A stretch of 64,000 nt of DNA from Alligator mississippiensis. Its lineage: Eukaryota; Chordata; Crocodylia; Alligatoridae. The notes below the pieces were generated by a model, which saw nothing but the letters and a program-made list of their open reading frames with translations, was not told the origin of the DNA and did no database searches. Location of the stretch: positions 18,307,001 through 18,371,000 of the forward strand of contig NC_081837.1 of assembly GCF_030867095.1 (NCBI RefSeq), read 5' to 3'. Below are positions 43,713 through 55,246 of the stretch, in pieces (within the stretch, counting starts at the first letter, position 1; each line of letters opens with the position of its first letter). The position numbers and the translations under genes were made by a program.

Positions 43713-44280
43713 ATGCCCAGGAGCCGCATGCATCACCTGTAGGCCCCCCTGATACCCAACATTGGGCTCCAAAACAATTGTGCATGCACATACACACAGA
43801 GCTCTGCCAATGTGCATTAAACATAACCTACAGATCCTGCTATAAAGCTCCTAGGCCCTCTCCCCACACAGCTCTGGCAATTTTACTTACCGTTGACCTG
43901 CAGCCCCTCTTCCTCCCCAGACCTGGGCTCTCCCATCACCAGCTCTAAAAACATCTCTTATTCCTGACTTTACCACACTTACTCTGCCTAGCCCCAAGCC
44001 TTTCCAGCCTTGACAATCCCCTTCAATCCTGCTCTGTCCACTCTGCTACCTTACGACTGGATTTTCCCTGCCCAGTTTTTTCTGAAATCTGTGCATCCCA
44101 AATGCCAGAAGCCCAGTCCTCATTGCAGTTTGGTTAGCAGCCACCAGCAACCACCTGTCCTGGACCCGATTCCTATTTGTATTAATGCATTTTAGTAAGG
44201 AGTCACATCTCTCTCTTATGTTTCCTGCCTTGGACACGACTGATAAATCACCTGGACCCAGACTGTACTCCCCATTTCCA
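43713..44280. other. Anonymous sequence
   Basis: No gene recognised. A (CA)n/(CT)n tract follows at 44284-44309. Confidence 0.35.
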
Positions 44281-44534
44281 CCCCACACACACACACACTC
44301 TCTCTCTGCACCACTATTGTGACCTGCAGACATGCCTGCTATTCCAGGCCTCACATTGCAGGCAGACATGGTAGCCCCCCTCTTGAACTGGCCCAGTACA
44401 GCATTTATTAGGCCAGACCAGAGTTGCAGCAAATACCCATAGTAGAGGGTATTCAGGACTGAGGCTGGGCTAAACTTTCTTCATCCATCATGGGTCAGGA
44501 TGAATGCCTGTTTCCCACCCCCATATACATAGTG

Positions 44535-44690
44535 AGCAGTATCATTCCCTCCAGGAAATGACAGTGCATGCCCACACAGTACTACAAATGCAGCATCAGT
44601 CCTTCCAGAAGGAGGCAATGCACACTCGATCACACACTGTGAACAATATCATGCCTTCCAGAGAGTGGCAGTCACCTACGTGCACATCCT
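44535..44690. repeat. Minisatellite, period about 53 bp
   Basis: ATCATTCCCTCCAGGAAATG (44541), ATCAGTCCTTCCAGAAGGAG (44595) and ATCATGCCTTCCAGAGAGTG (44648) are diverged copies 53-54 bp apart. Confidence 0.6.
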
Positions 44691-44814
44691 GAGTAAGCTC
44701 AGCATCTATATCTTGGTGCTCACGTGACACACCCACATGCAGCTGGACCTTTTCCACTAACAGAGGGCAGCAGACACACGATGCATGCACAGCGCACATA
44801 CAACATTGCATTTT

Positions 44815-44960
44815 TCATAGTTGTTAGGCGCTGGAAGGGACCTTACCAATCATCAGGTCCAGCCCCCATGCACATCTAGGAAAGACTTCTGGCGTTAGAT
44901 GACCCCAGCAAGGTGGGCATCTAGACGCTTTTTGAAGATCACCAGGATTTTCTCCAGAAG
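44815..44960 (-). mobile_element. CR1 LINE 3' end fragment
   Basis: CATAGTTGTTAGGCGCTGGAAG, CATCAGGTCCAGCCCC, then GATGACCCCAGCAAGG and TTTTTGAAGATCACCAGG. Only the extreme 3' end. Confidence 0.8.
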
Positions 44961-45172
44961 CATGTTGAAGCGATATACCATGCATATTCTTGGGTACCCT
45001 GAAACAAATGCACAACTAGCCATGTTATCCTCAGCAGAATAGAATTGGGCACACATAGGAACAGATGTATACACACACAGCGTTATATAACTGATATAAT
45101 TTATTCCAGGTGCAAGCAGCAGCAACACACACACATATACACATACATGCATACACACACTGCACAAGCACA

Positions 45173-45630
45173 GGGCATGTCTATACAAGGCATTTACTGC
45201 GGAGCAGACTAATTAGCTCTGCAGTAAACTGTCAATGTCTACGTGTGTTGTGCTATTAGGTCAAAGTAAACTCTTTAACTTCACTGCAGGATAGTACTGC
45301 CAGACATAAGTACTATCCTATGGAGGAGTCACTCCACTTCAATACACGCGTAGATGCTGACGGGGCTGGCTGGGGAGTGAGGGTGTCATAGTGCAAGGCT
45401 GCCTGTCAAATAACCTTGTCCTGGAGCACCCTCATGACTTGGCCAGTCCCTCCACAACATGTTGAGCTGGGTTGCAGCCCCAGGCTGACCCCCAGAGCCC
45501 TTTGCCAGCCAGGGCTGCTTTGCTCCAGCTCAACATGCTGTACTCCAAGGCGCACGTGTAAATGTTGCACCCAAGAGCAAACTGTGCCAGAGTTTACTGT
45601 GTCAAATTAAATTCATGTGTAGATATGCCC
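45173..45630. mobile_element. Short DNA transposon with inverted ends
   Basis: The left end GGGCATGTCTATACAAGGCA and the reverse complement of the right end (GGGCATATCTACACATGAAT) form terminal inverted repeats. ACA lies on both outer sides as a possible 3-bp target duplication. 458 bp with no transposase, hence MITE-like. A (CA)n tract precedes it at 45120-45160. Confidence 0.6.
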
Positions 45631-45639
45631 ACAGAGTAT

Positions 45640-46360
45640 AAAGCTCAGCCTCAGAAGTGCAGGGGAGTTTTTTCCCTACCACACAACACGACAAGCTGAT
45701 TTCTCTCCAGCACAAGGAAGACTTGAAACACATAAGCTGAGTTTAGTGTATTTATATATGTGACTATGTATGTTTAGATGTGCACTTATTTCCTCCACCA
45801 TGGAAACTCTGATACATGGACACAAAGATCTCGCCCATTTGTGAACTGCCATTACTCCAGCAGTGACATTGTGCACAGCCCTGGCAAATCTTGCAGACCT
45901 GCCCAGCTTGGTTCTTGGTAGGCCAGACCTGGCATCGAAGGAGCTTCACTATTGTTCTGGAGTTCCTGCCTTCTTAGACTGGCTGGACAGGCCAGGACTG
46001 GGGCAGGACTGGGTCTTCTAGTCCTGGTTACATGTTTGTAAATCCAGCTTTAATAATAGTAATAGTAGTACTCAATGGTAATAGTAATAACAACAGTTGC
46101 ACACAATAACAAAACTACCCATAGGCAGTGGAAGTGGGGGGCAGGTCCGTATGTCGGTAGCACTGCATCACTAGAACAAATCGAGATATTTAAACTGAGA
46201 TTTTCTCATGGACTATAAATTCTCAAACTTTTATTTCTATTCATTCAGATTGGAGTCAGGCACCTCACTTCAGGTGCCTCCGACCCCCATGGGCACCTAC
46301 CTATCTTTAAAATCTGGTCCCAAGTCACTTCTGATAGTTCAACCATAATTCAATCCTCTA
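45640..46360. other. Anonymous sequence with (TAA/TAG)n tract
   Basis: 46052-46100 is a degenerate TAATAGTAG-type microsatellite. No gene recognised. Confidence 0.45.
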
Positions 46361-46363
46361 AGC

Positions 46364-46572
46364 CCCTGGTTTTCAGCCTGTGCTCTGCAAACCCCTGGGG
46401 GTTGGTGGGGTCTAAGGGATCTGCTAAAGATGACTATGATCAATCAGAAGTATGTGAATACTCACACTTACAATTCAAAGGGGTCTGCACCTCCATTCCA
46501 AATTTTCAAAGGGGTCAGCACATCCATTTGAAAAGTTTTAGGGATCTAAATATGAAAAACTGAAAACCACTG
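46364..46572. mobile_element. hAT-type MITE
   Basis: The left end CCCTGGTTTTCAGCCTGTGC and right end (reverse complement CAGTGGTTTTCAGTTTTTC) are inverted repeats of hAT style. Flanks CTCTAAGC and CTTTAGGC are an 8-bp target duplication with 6 of 8 bases alike. 209 bp, non-coding. Confidence 0.75.
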
Positions 46573-47024
46573 CTTTAGGCCAAGGTGGTCAAGAGTATTT
46601 AGTCTCCTCATTTTGGGTGGAATCAGAAATTAGCTGCCTAAATGCTTTTGGCCATCTAAGACTTGAGGAGCTTTGCAATATTTTACCTGTCCCATTCTGT
46701 GCCCCACATATAAAACAGTGAGAGAGCATCTTGAAACATATGCGACTGCCATAAAAAAAACCCAAACAAACAGTTATGAAAGGAGAGGAGTGGATGGGAC
46801 ATTCAAAAAAATTCTGACATCTTTCTGGGAAATCAAACTGTTTACTTAACTTTAGCTACACGCGTTACAATTTTACCACTTTGACCATGACTTGGTTAAG
46901 ACCTTGGCACCTCCTAAAACTGTCCATTTGTTTTTTGGGGAAAACAAAGGGGTACAATTTTTATTCAAGATAAAACAGCATGCTACAACAAGTAATATTT
47001 TGATCTCATGTTGGGTTCTCTATG
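46573..47024. other. Anonymous sequence
   Basis: AT-rich; nothing recognised. Confidence 0.35.
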
Positions 47025-47351
47025 GTATTTGTAGCAAGGTGGGCATCCCCGCTAGCCACAGCTAGCTCCCCACCTGCCTCTGGGCATGCTGCCCTCCTGT
47101 CTCAGGCCTCACTCACTCCACCCTCTCTCACAGGGTCTCTCTTTCTTGCTTCAACAACTTATGCCACTTTACTCCCTCTTGGAGTGGGCACCCTTTGGCC
47201 ACAGGCTTAGCTAGTCCATTCCGAGGGTGGCAGGCGTACCGTCTGTTGGGCCTCTCCTGCAACCCTCACCGGGGTAGTGGCCAGCCAATTACCCGACCGG
47301 GTCTAAGCATACTCTGACCCCTTTCATAGATTCATAGATGTTAATGAGTAA

Positions 47352-47384
47352 CACTTAGTGTTACTTTCAGGGTAACACTAAGTG
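47352..47384. repeat. Small inverted repeat
   Basis: CACTTAGTGTTAC (47352-47364) and GTAACACTAAGTG (47372-47384) are perfect inverted arms with a 7-nt loop. The overlapping GTAACACTTAGTGTTAC (47348-47364) is itself palindromic. It follows a short CR1-tail-like string. Confidence 0.85.
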
Positions 47385-47511
47385 TCTATATATGTACTGG
47401 GCCCTCAGCCCTCTGGTTCTTCTGCCCCTTCACTGGGGCTCCCCATCTCTGCCCCCTTCACTCCCTGGTGGGCTCAGGTGGCCTTAGTCATGCCTGGTCC
47501 TCACTCTCCCT

Positions 47512-48638
47512 CATAGTTTCATAGTAGCTAGGGTCAGGAGGGACCTGAACAGATCATCTAGCCTGACCCCCTGCCACAGGCAGGAATAGATGCTGGGTTC
47601 ACAAGACTCCGGACAGGGGATCATCCATCCTCCTCTTGAATTTGCCCAAGGTAGGGGCGAGGACCACTTCCCTGGGAAGTTGGTTCCAGATTTTGGTCAC
47701 CCTAACTGTAAAATATTGCCTTCTGATCTCCAACCTAAACCTGTTCTCCATCAGCTTATTACCATTGTTCCTCGTCACCCCAGGTGGTGCTGGGGAGAAA
47801 AGGGCTCTACCTATTTGCTGTTGATCTCCCCTGATGAGCTTGTAGGCAGCCACTAGGTCCCCCCTCAGCCTCCTCTTGCTGAGGCTGCACAGGTTCAGGT
47901 CCTTCAGTCTCTCCTCGTAGGGCCTGTCCTGCTGCCCTCTCACCAAGCGGGCGTCCCTCCTCTGACCCCTCTCCAGGCTGGCCACATCCCTCCTGAAGTG
48001 CGGCGCCCAGTACTGGATGCAGTACTCCAACTGCGGTCTGACCAAAGTCATGTAGAGGGGGAGGATCACCTCTCTGGACCGGCTTGAGATGCACATTTGG
48101 ATGCATGACAAGGTCTGGCTGGCCTTGCTGGCTGCGGTCTGGCATTGGCAGCTCATGTACATCTTTGAGTCAATAATGACTTCAAGATCCCTTTCCACCT
48201 CCGTGCTCACAAAGAGGGAGCTCCCCAGCTTGTATGTGTGTTGTGGGTTCCTTCCCCCCAGGTGCAGCACCCTGCATTTGTCTACGTTGAACCCCATCCT
48301 ATTCTCGTCTCCCCACTTTTGTAGTCTGTCTAAATCTAGTTGCAGCCTCTCTCTCCCTTCAAGTGTGCCCACCTCGCCCCACATCTTAGTGTCATCAGCA
48401 AACTTGGACAGCATGCTTTCCACCCCCTTGGCCAAGTCGCTGATAAAGATGTTAAACAGTGCGGGCCCGAGGACCGAGCCCTGGGGGACCCCACTGCTCG
48501 CATCTCGCCAGGTTGAGTACAACTCATCCACCACTACTCTCTGGGTGCGCCCCATCAGTCAATTTTTTACCCATCTAACTGCAGGCATCAATGCTGCAGT
48601 TGCTTAATTTATTGATGAGGATGGGGTGAGAGACAGTA
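47512..48638 (-). mobile_element. CR1 LINE, 5'-truncated, nested in the LTR
   Basis: 3' end at the left (CATAGTTTCATAGTAGCTAGG). The minus-strand frame is open for 318 residues (48555-47599): GVPQGSVLGPALFNIFISDL, LSKFADDTKMWGEV (a normal ADD box), GFNVDKCRVLHLGGRNPQHTY, LVRPQLEYCIQYWAPHFRRD, LSKRRLRGDLVAAYKLIRGD, TKIWNQLPREVVLAPTL. A different subfamily from the copies at 30 and 60 kb. It ends in the text for SHPILINKL. Confidence 0.92.
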
Positions 48639-49069
48639 ACCCCTCCTCAGGGTCTTGAACCCCATAGGGCTCAGGTGGCCACAGCCATGCCTGGCCCACT
48701 GCCTCTGGTGTCATCTGACCCACCTGAAGGTGGGAGCTAGGGTTAAGGAACCCCGACCCGCCTTTCACTGGAGTGATAACTGACCTGGCATTTCCTGGAG
48801 GCTCCTGCACAACTGAGAGCCCCACCAGGCCACCTGCTCCTGGCAGGGTGCAGTTTTAGGTCATACCCAGGACCAGGAGCCTCCTAACTCAACCCCTACA
48901 GCTCCTACCCTTACCTCCAGTTGATACCAGCAGCCTTGCAGCTGGACAATGTTGTCCTGCTTATATAGGCAGCCCTGATTCCAATACGGCTGCCCTCAGC
49001 AGGCACCTGCTGGCTGCTGGGCTCAGGCCCTTAAAGTGGCAGGCACAAACCGTGCCCTGCCACAGTATT

Positions 49070-49320
49070 TATGGATTGCTGTAAAGCAAGAAAAGAGTAC
49101 CACCACCTAGTCTGCATGAAGGGCTATCACAAACTAGATAGTTCCCCTTGCTAGACCTGACTGCCCAGGCCTCTTTCCAGGCTTCTTCTTGAAGCTGGCC
49201 CTTTTCCTATTTTCCTGCTCATTTGGGAACTGGGGGAAGGAGAAGAAAAAAAGAAAAGTGGAGATGTTTCTGTCCACTTGGAGTAATGTCCAAGGCTAGA
49301 TCCAAAGGTCTCCTTTTTGG
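49070..49320. other. Anonymous sequence before the twin hairpins
   Basis: No gene or known repeat recognised. Confidence 0.35.
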
Positions 49321-49321
49321 T

Positions 49322-49413
49322 AGGGGTGGGGAAAGGGAGCATACCCATCTAGCACAGCCACATCCCCCTTGGATTGGCTGTGCTAGATGGGTATGCTCCC
49401 TTTCCCCACCCCT
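49322..49413. repeat. Perfect 39-bp inverted repeat
   Basis: Left arm 49322-49360 begins AGGGGTGGGGAAAGGGAGC; right arm 49375-49413 is its exact reverse complement, with a 14-nt spacer. It could form a very stable hairpin. Confidence 0.95.
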
Positions 49414-49556
49414 CATGCTATATGAGAAGTTAGGTCTATGTGGATTCAAACCTCATCTGGGCCGGGGAGGGGGCGAGGCTTTAAACCTGTCTCTGGCTTC
49501 CTAGGTGACCCTCCTGTCACTTGCAGTTGTAACCAGAGCCTCCTGCCCCAGACCTT

Positions 49557-49625
49557 ACTTGAATCCAAGGGTTTTTTCCCCCCCATGTTGTATGGGGGGA
49601 AAAAAACCTTACCTTGGATTCAAGT
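49557..49625. repeat. Second foldback hairpin
   Basis: Left arm ACTTGAATCCAAGGG plus a T-run and C-run (49557-49584); right arm with G-run, A-run and ACCTTGGATTCAAGT (49593-49625). The arms pair apart from a 4-nt bulge. It lies 144 bp from the first hairpin. Confidence 0.9.
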
Positions 49626-49753
49626 AAACACAGCATTTAATGCCTTTTTTACTACAGTCTTCTTTAATTAGGTCAGCTACCACAGGATGAATGCAATTGG
49701 TAGCAAAAATAGGAAAGGAAACAACTAGTCTGGAGTAAAAGAATGGTTTAAAG

Positions 49754-50125
49754 CAGGGGTGGGCAATTATTTTGTCCTGAGGGCTACTTAGGGAGCTTTA
49801 ATGAGCTGTTACAGGCTGGGTCAGCACTTCTGGGCTCCCCAAAGAGCTCAGCAAAGCTCGTCGAGTGGCCCCTGTGCTCAGCTAGGTGGCTAGGATGAGG
49901 CTGCAGCTGGGTGGGAAGTGGCATCTGGGTGCGGGATGGGGCCAGGGGCATTGACAGTAGGGGGCTGGAGCCCAGGGCAGAGCCGTGATCCGTTACCCTT
50001 ATGTAGCTGCAGTGGACACTGATTCGGCAGGCAGGGGCATGTGGGGAGCAGATCGCAGCTCTGCTCCAGGCCCCTGGCCCCATGCCATCACAGCCCCACA
50101 ATCCACCCCACTAGACATCAAGCCC
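49754..50125 (+). mobile_element. hAT-type element fragment, same family as 6124-6609
   Basis: Starts CAGGGGTGGGCAATTATTTTG and parallels the 6.1-kb element (GAGGGCTACTTAGGGAGC.. and ..GAGCCGTGATCCGTTACCC). The right terminus is not seen; CR1 sequence follows. Confidence 0.6.
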
Positions 50126-50127
50126 GA

Positions 50128-51118
50128 TGCTCCAGCCAGTTTTCTATCCACCTTACAGTCCATTCATCTAGCACGGACTTCCTTAGCTTGCTTGAGACAA
50201 TGTCGTAGGAGACTATATCATAAGCCTTGCTAAAATCAAGGTATAGCACATCCACTGGTCTCCCCACATCCACAGAGTCATCTCATCATAGAAGGCAATC
50301 AGGTTGGTCACACATGACTTGGCCTTGGTGAATCTGTGTTCACTGTTCCTAACCACCTCCTTTTCCAAGTGTTTAGAAATGGCTCCCTCGAGGATCTGCT
50401 CCATGATTTTTTCCAAGGACTGAGGTGACGTCCCCTAGATCCTCCCTTTTCCCTTTCTTAAATATAGGCATTATGTTTGCCCTTTTCCATTCATCCAAGA
50501 CATCTCCTGATAGCCATGAGTTTTCAGAGATGATGGCCAGCAGTTCTGCAATCACACTGACCAAAGCCCTCAGCATCCTTGGTGCTTTCCATCTGGCCCC
50601 ATCGACTTGTATACATCCAGTTTTTCTAAATAGTCCCTAACCTGTTCTTTTGCCACTATCATATGCTCACCTCCTCCCCAAACTGTGTACTAGGTACAGC
50701 AGGTTCACCTTGCCTATGCAGACTGAGATAAAAAAGGCATTGAGGACTTAAGCATTTTCTGCATCATCTCTCACTAGGTCGCCTCTCCCGTTTAGTAAGA
50801 GACCCACACTTTCACTGATTTTCATCTTGTTGCTTATATACTTCTAGTAACCCGTCTTGTTACCTACTTCACGGCCCTTGCTAGCTGCAACTCCAGTGCA
50901 CTTTGGCCTTCCTGATTTCACCCCTGCATGCTCAAGCAATACTTTTATACTCCTTCCCAGAAGTTTGCCAAGTTTCCACGTCTTCTAAGTTTCCTTTTGT
51001 GTTTTAGCTCATTGAAGAGTTCCCTATTAAGCCACGTCAGTCTTGTGCCATACTTGCTAGTCTTCCTGCACATTGGGATGGTTCATTACTGTGCCCTTAG
51101 CAAGGTTTCTTATTAAGA
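50128..51118 (-). mobile_element. CR1 LINE internal fragment
   Basis: Minus-strand ORF2 pieces in broken frames: IMPIFKKGKREDLGD (50430-50470), EKIMEQILEGAISKHLE and NSEHRFTKAKSCVTNLIAFYDEMT (50213-50416), with further 5' text to about 51118. The 3' end is absent. An older subfamily than the other long copies. Confidence 0.85.
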
Positions 51119-51124
51119 TTGCAT

Positions 51125-52085
51125 AGGGCCTGGTTACACATTGCATTTTGAGCTGCTCAAAAGTTGATTAGTCCTACCTCAAGTTTAGAGCAGTCACATG
51201 TAAAGGCTAAAAACCTGCTCTGATTCTCCATCACCTGCACAGTTGTGTTACCCCTATGGGGCTGGTGAGCCAGCATAGACTTCTATTGTTGCTGTAGGTG
51301 GGTTTGGGATGTGGGGTGAGATATGAGCTTGGAGGGGCAGGATTATGAAGTTGGGAGGTAGACAATTAGTGGGGTGGGCATGAGTAGTGAAATGGGAGGT
51401 GGAAAGGAAATGGGGCTGGGGGAAGGGTGGTGAAATGAAGGATAAAATAAAAAGAAGTTAAAAAGTATTTAAAAAGAAATACAGAGGAAATAAATGGAAG
51501 AAGGTCTCATGTTTTAATAAATTGGGATTTGGGATTGGGGTGTGTGGGGTGCTGGTCATGCTTTCTGGGATGACTGGGAGGTGGGAGCAGTAAGGGAAAA
51601 TGCTTTTGGGAGAGCTACTGTGCCTGCCCTGGGAAGACAGTCCCAGCTCATGGGGACCCCAATCCAGCCCTTGTTCCCCCTGCCCCCCAACTCCGTACCC
51701 ACTTGTGAACTCATGCATGCCCTGTGACTTGGCTGGCTGGCGTGTGTCCTGCACACCGTTTGCATGGGGTTGCACACCCACAGGTGAGACAGTAACACCC
51801 CCAGGCACAGCAGAGGGAGGTGGCTTGGTGCTACAATCTTCCTCTAGGCAGCAGAATTCAGGGGGTGGAAAATGTGTCCGCACAGAACAGTAGGGTGAGG
51901 TGGGGACACGTCCTCCTGAGATGGTGGAGGACTGCAACTGGGCAGTTCATTTGTGGGAAGTGGCCACACATTCATGCTTGGGAACACAGATCAGAGATTA
52001 ACCTGCCATGGAGTGACCTAACTTTTAAACCACCTAAAGTGTTCTTAAAACTAGTTTCAGGTGTTAATGTGTGGACAACCCAGGG
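51125..52085. mobile_element. Possible inverted-ended element
   Basis: GGGCCTGGTTACACATTGCA at 51126 and the reverse complement of the text ending at about 52082 (GGGTTGTCCACACATTAACA) are similar. If real, this is an element of about 960 bp without a transposase. No coding potential recognised inside; open frames at 51458-51937 have no known domain. Confidence 0.35.
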
Positions 52086-53050
52086 GTTAAGAGTTCCAGG
52101 AGCTAGCGGAAATCCAGGTGTAAGAAAGCCCTTAAGTAATGAAATGCCAAAAATAGCAACCATGCAGAAAATCATGTTCACAGACCAAGTGCTTTGAAAA
52201 GCATAACACTACTTAGGACAACTCTTTTTGGAATATTTTGGCAAGTAAATCCTAAATTTACTCCTTGCTCTCAAATCTTTTTGTTATTTATCCCTTGCTA
52301 TACTGTTCTCCATTTTCCCAGTCACTTTATTGATTACTATTTTGAAAGATGTAGATACATTTTAGACTGATAGGTATGTAATTGATATCAATGTATTTCT
52401 GCAGTAAGTGAAAATCAATTAAAAATAAACATTTAAAAAGGAACAAAATATCATTTCCACACCGCCAATCTGTGATGGTGATGCAATTCTAGAACAGAAG
52501 CCTTAAGTGAGAATTAAAAAAGTGAATTTTCATAAATACAATTTTATAAAAATCTGTCAGAGACCTACACATGGGTAGATGAAACTTTTAGATATCAATT
52601 GAAATATATGAACTATTTTGGAGTCACATTGTTGTACAGAAAACAGAATGAAGGGAAAGAATGGGACAGTGGTTAATTTATATGGTTTGTTTTAGTTTGG
52701 TTTATATATTTATAAATCCGTTGAAAAAAATAATGCTCTGATACTCTGACCATACATTTAAAGGAAAGCATGCAACAATTTGTACATTATTTTATCTAGT
52801 GTAACACATCATGGACTCCTAATCTTAATAAAGTTACAAAGAAAACTGCAATATTCACCAAAAATTTGCATCATTTCGTACAGGGGTCAAAAGGCATCAT
52901 TATTAACTGCAGTGAAATAAGAAAAAAAACTCAGAGGCTCTAGAGATACAGATCAACCGGGGCCCGCTGAAGTGCAGGATATTAAAACAGTTCAGACCAG
53001 GCATGGGGCCAGAACAGAAATGATGAGATGACAGAGACGTTGTTTGCCGG
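52086..53050. other. AT-rich anonymous sequence
   Basis: No gene or repeat recognised; this is the 3' flank of the receptor pseudogene that follows on minus. Confidence 0.4.
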
Positions 53051-53052
53051 CG

Positions 53053-53984
53053 TCAACATGAATCTCTCTTGCAGAACGTGAGGATTATCGTGAAGGCCAC
53101 TTTGACCTCCTTGTTGCGCAGGCTGTAAATCAAAGGATTCAGCGCAGGAGTCACAAGCGTGTAAAGCACAGAGACCATCTTTTCCTTATGCAGGGAGTAG
53201 CCGGAGGGTGGCCGGATGTAGATGTAGGTGATAGTAGAGTAGTAAAGGGCAACCACAACGAGATGCGAGGAACATGTGGAGAAGGCTCTTGACTTCCCTT
53301 CTGAGCCCTGAATTTTCAGGATGCTTCTGATGATGAAGCCATAAGATACAATGATCAGCAAGAAGTTTCCCATGGCTAGGAAGATATCGGCAATGAAAGC
53401 CATGACTTCGTTGAGGTAAGTTGAGCTGCAGGACAATGCCAGCAGAGGTGGGATCTCACAGAAGTAGTGCTGGATGAGGTTGGGCCCACAGAAATCTAGA
53501 CGCAGCATGAGCAATGTGTGCACAAGGGAATTCATGGTTCCAAGCACCCCGATACAGGCTGCTAACGTGATGCAGACTCTCTTGGTCATGATGGTTATGT
53601 AGTGTAAGGGATGACAGATGGCCATGTACCTGTCAAAGGCCATGGCAGTGAGGAGGTTGCTGCTGAGGAGGTGAAGGTAAAGAGCTGAGCCATGCAGCCA
53701 TTAAAGGAGATGGTTTTCTTTCCCAGTATCAGGTTCTGCATCATTTTGGGCAGAACAGAGGAGGTGCAGACAATGTCAATTAAAGCCAAGTTAGCAATGA
53801 AAAAGTACATGGGTTTGTGCAGAGGCAGGTGGAGGACAATTGCCAGGATGATCAAAGAGTTGCCTATAATCGAAGCCATAAAGAGGCACAGGATGATCCC
53901 AAAGAACAGACCCTGGAGGTGGGGATGTTCAAAGAGCCCCTCCATGATGAACTCGGGCACCCTTGTGTGGTTCCTGGTTTCCAT
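53053..53984 (-). pseudogene. Olfactory receptor pseudogene (copy D, other subfamily)
   Basis: A nearly whole class II olfactory receptor. The first frame (53984 down to about 53640) reads METRNHTRVPEFIMEGLFE, IGNSLIILAIVLHLPLHKPM, YFFIANLALIDIVCTSSVLP, FNGCMAQLFTFT. The second frame (53643-53053) reads MAFDRYMAICHPLHY, YFCEIPPLLALSCSSTYLNE, SYGFIIRSILKIQGSEGKSR, KAFSTC-like RAFSTCSSH, and NPLIYSLRNKEV. They are offset by a frameshift just before DRY, where the gene is about 10 nt shorter than its relative at 57.7 kb. All other landmarks are intact, so inactivation looks recent. Sequon NHT is kept. Family not assigned. Confidence 0.92.
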
Positions 53985-54001
53985 TTACTTGGGCATTTCT
54001 T

Positions 54002-54017
54002 CTGAAAGAATGAAAAT
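54002..54017 (-). promoter_or_regulatory. 3' splice site upstream of copy D
   Basis: TTTTCATTCTTTCAG on minus, about 17 nt before the start codon, matching the arrangement in the other receptors. Confidence 0.6.
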
Positions 54018-54019
54018 GG

Positions 54020-55245
54020 AGATGTACATTATTGCAGCCAACTGACAAGAAAAACAGCTGCGCAGTTCATCAACATTATGTGCAGTCCATCAAAATTATG
54101 GGCAAGCCTAAACCTACAAATGGATGAAAGGAGGTGTGGATTGATAGATAAACAAATAATAATGGCTGAAAGTATTTCCAAATATCTAGCTATCCAACCC
54201 AATCTCTTGCACAGGTCTGTCTGAGATATGGTCTGTAACCCGGATCCAGCCTGAGAAGCCACATCATCCGGCCCTGGGTCTTAAGTTGATCCATACGCCA
54301 GGGAGGACTAAGGCACTGAGGAGGGGACTGGTAGCTGAAGGCGGCGGGCAGCCTGCCGTTCTAAAAACTTCTACGGTCTCTACCAACATTGAGCAATATA
54401 AAAACACGTTAACTTAAAAAAAGAAATAAATAGCCCAAACCTCTTTTTTTCATTTCCCCAAACCACATTCCCCTGATTTTGCAGCTGTGACAAGGGTAAT
54501 AACATTCGGTTGGGTCTTAACAGAAGCCACAGTATATTAGATTAGTGATAGGAGTATTCAGAAACTCACCTGAGCTAGACACACCGTACAATCTGGAACA
54601 CTGTTCATACAACCACGGCTTAGAAGTAATACGTGCTCCACCATCTATATTAGCTTAAAAGTCTGATCTGGTCCAGCTGAGCAATTATACATAATGTAAT
54701 AATATCTATAAGGGAAAACAAGACATACAAAGAGAGGTCTCTACTTTCCTTTCAATCAGTCATTCCCCTGAAATGACACAGCCAAAATCTCCATTCATTA
54801 GAGCGGTATTCATGTGCATCATTTAAATGGCAGGAGAAAAGAAGCCACAGAATTTAATCTGGTTTTTGTTTTGTTTTCTGGTAGGCTGTCCCACAAGTAC
54901 AAGCTCCTGTATTTTCATATATAGCAGGAATTTCAGGATGACTTCAATACCCCCTTCTCTAGTGAATGTATTATCATCTTCAGAGTTCCCTCTGCTTACA
55001 AGCTGCTACATTGCCGGTGTTGAATAAGCTCCCCCACCATCTGAAATGGGCTCCAGTGTGTAAAATGAAGCATCAAAGGAAGTGTGGATAAAAATGGTGA
55101 AAGTAGGAAGACTCCCATGGCCAATATTTCTCAATCTTCAGGAGATCTTCCTAGAACAAGTCTGGTTAACTATTTGCACCTTTTGCATCACTTTACAGAT
55201 TAAATGCAGACTTTTTCAGCACTCATCCTCTCTCCTGATTCTTTT
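54020..55245. other. Anonymous sequence
   Basis: Upstream region of receptor copy D on minus. No exon or known repeat supported. Confidence 0.4.
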
Positions 55246-55246
55246 G

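Larger units (their letters stand above)
47030..49064. mobile_element. LTR-like element with nested CR1
   Basis: Starts TGTAGCAAGG, ends CCCTGCCACA, and is flanked by a perfect 5-bp duplication GTATT. Without the CR1 at 47512-48638 it is about 908 bp, with no coding frame and a TATATAG motif near 48962. Consistent with a solo LTR of an ERV-type fossil, similar in ends, size and duplication length to the one at 18039-19000. Confidence 0.65.
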
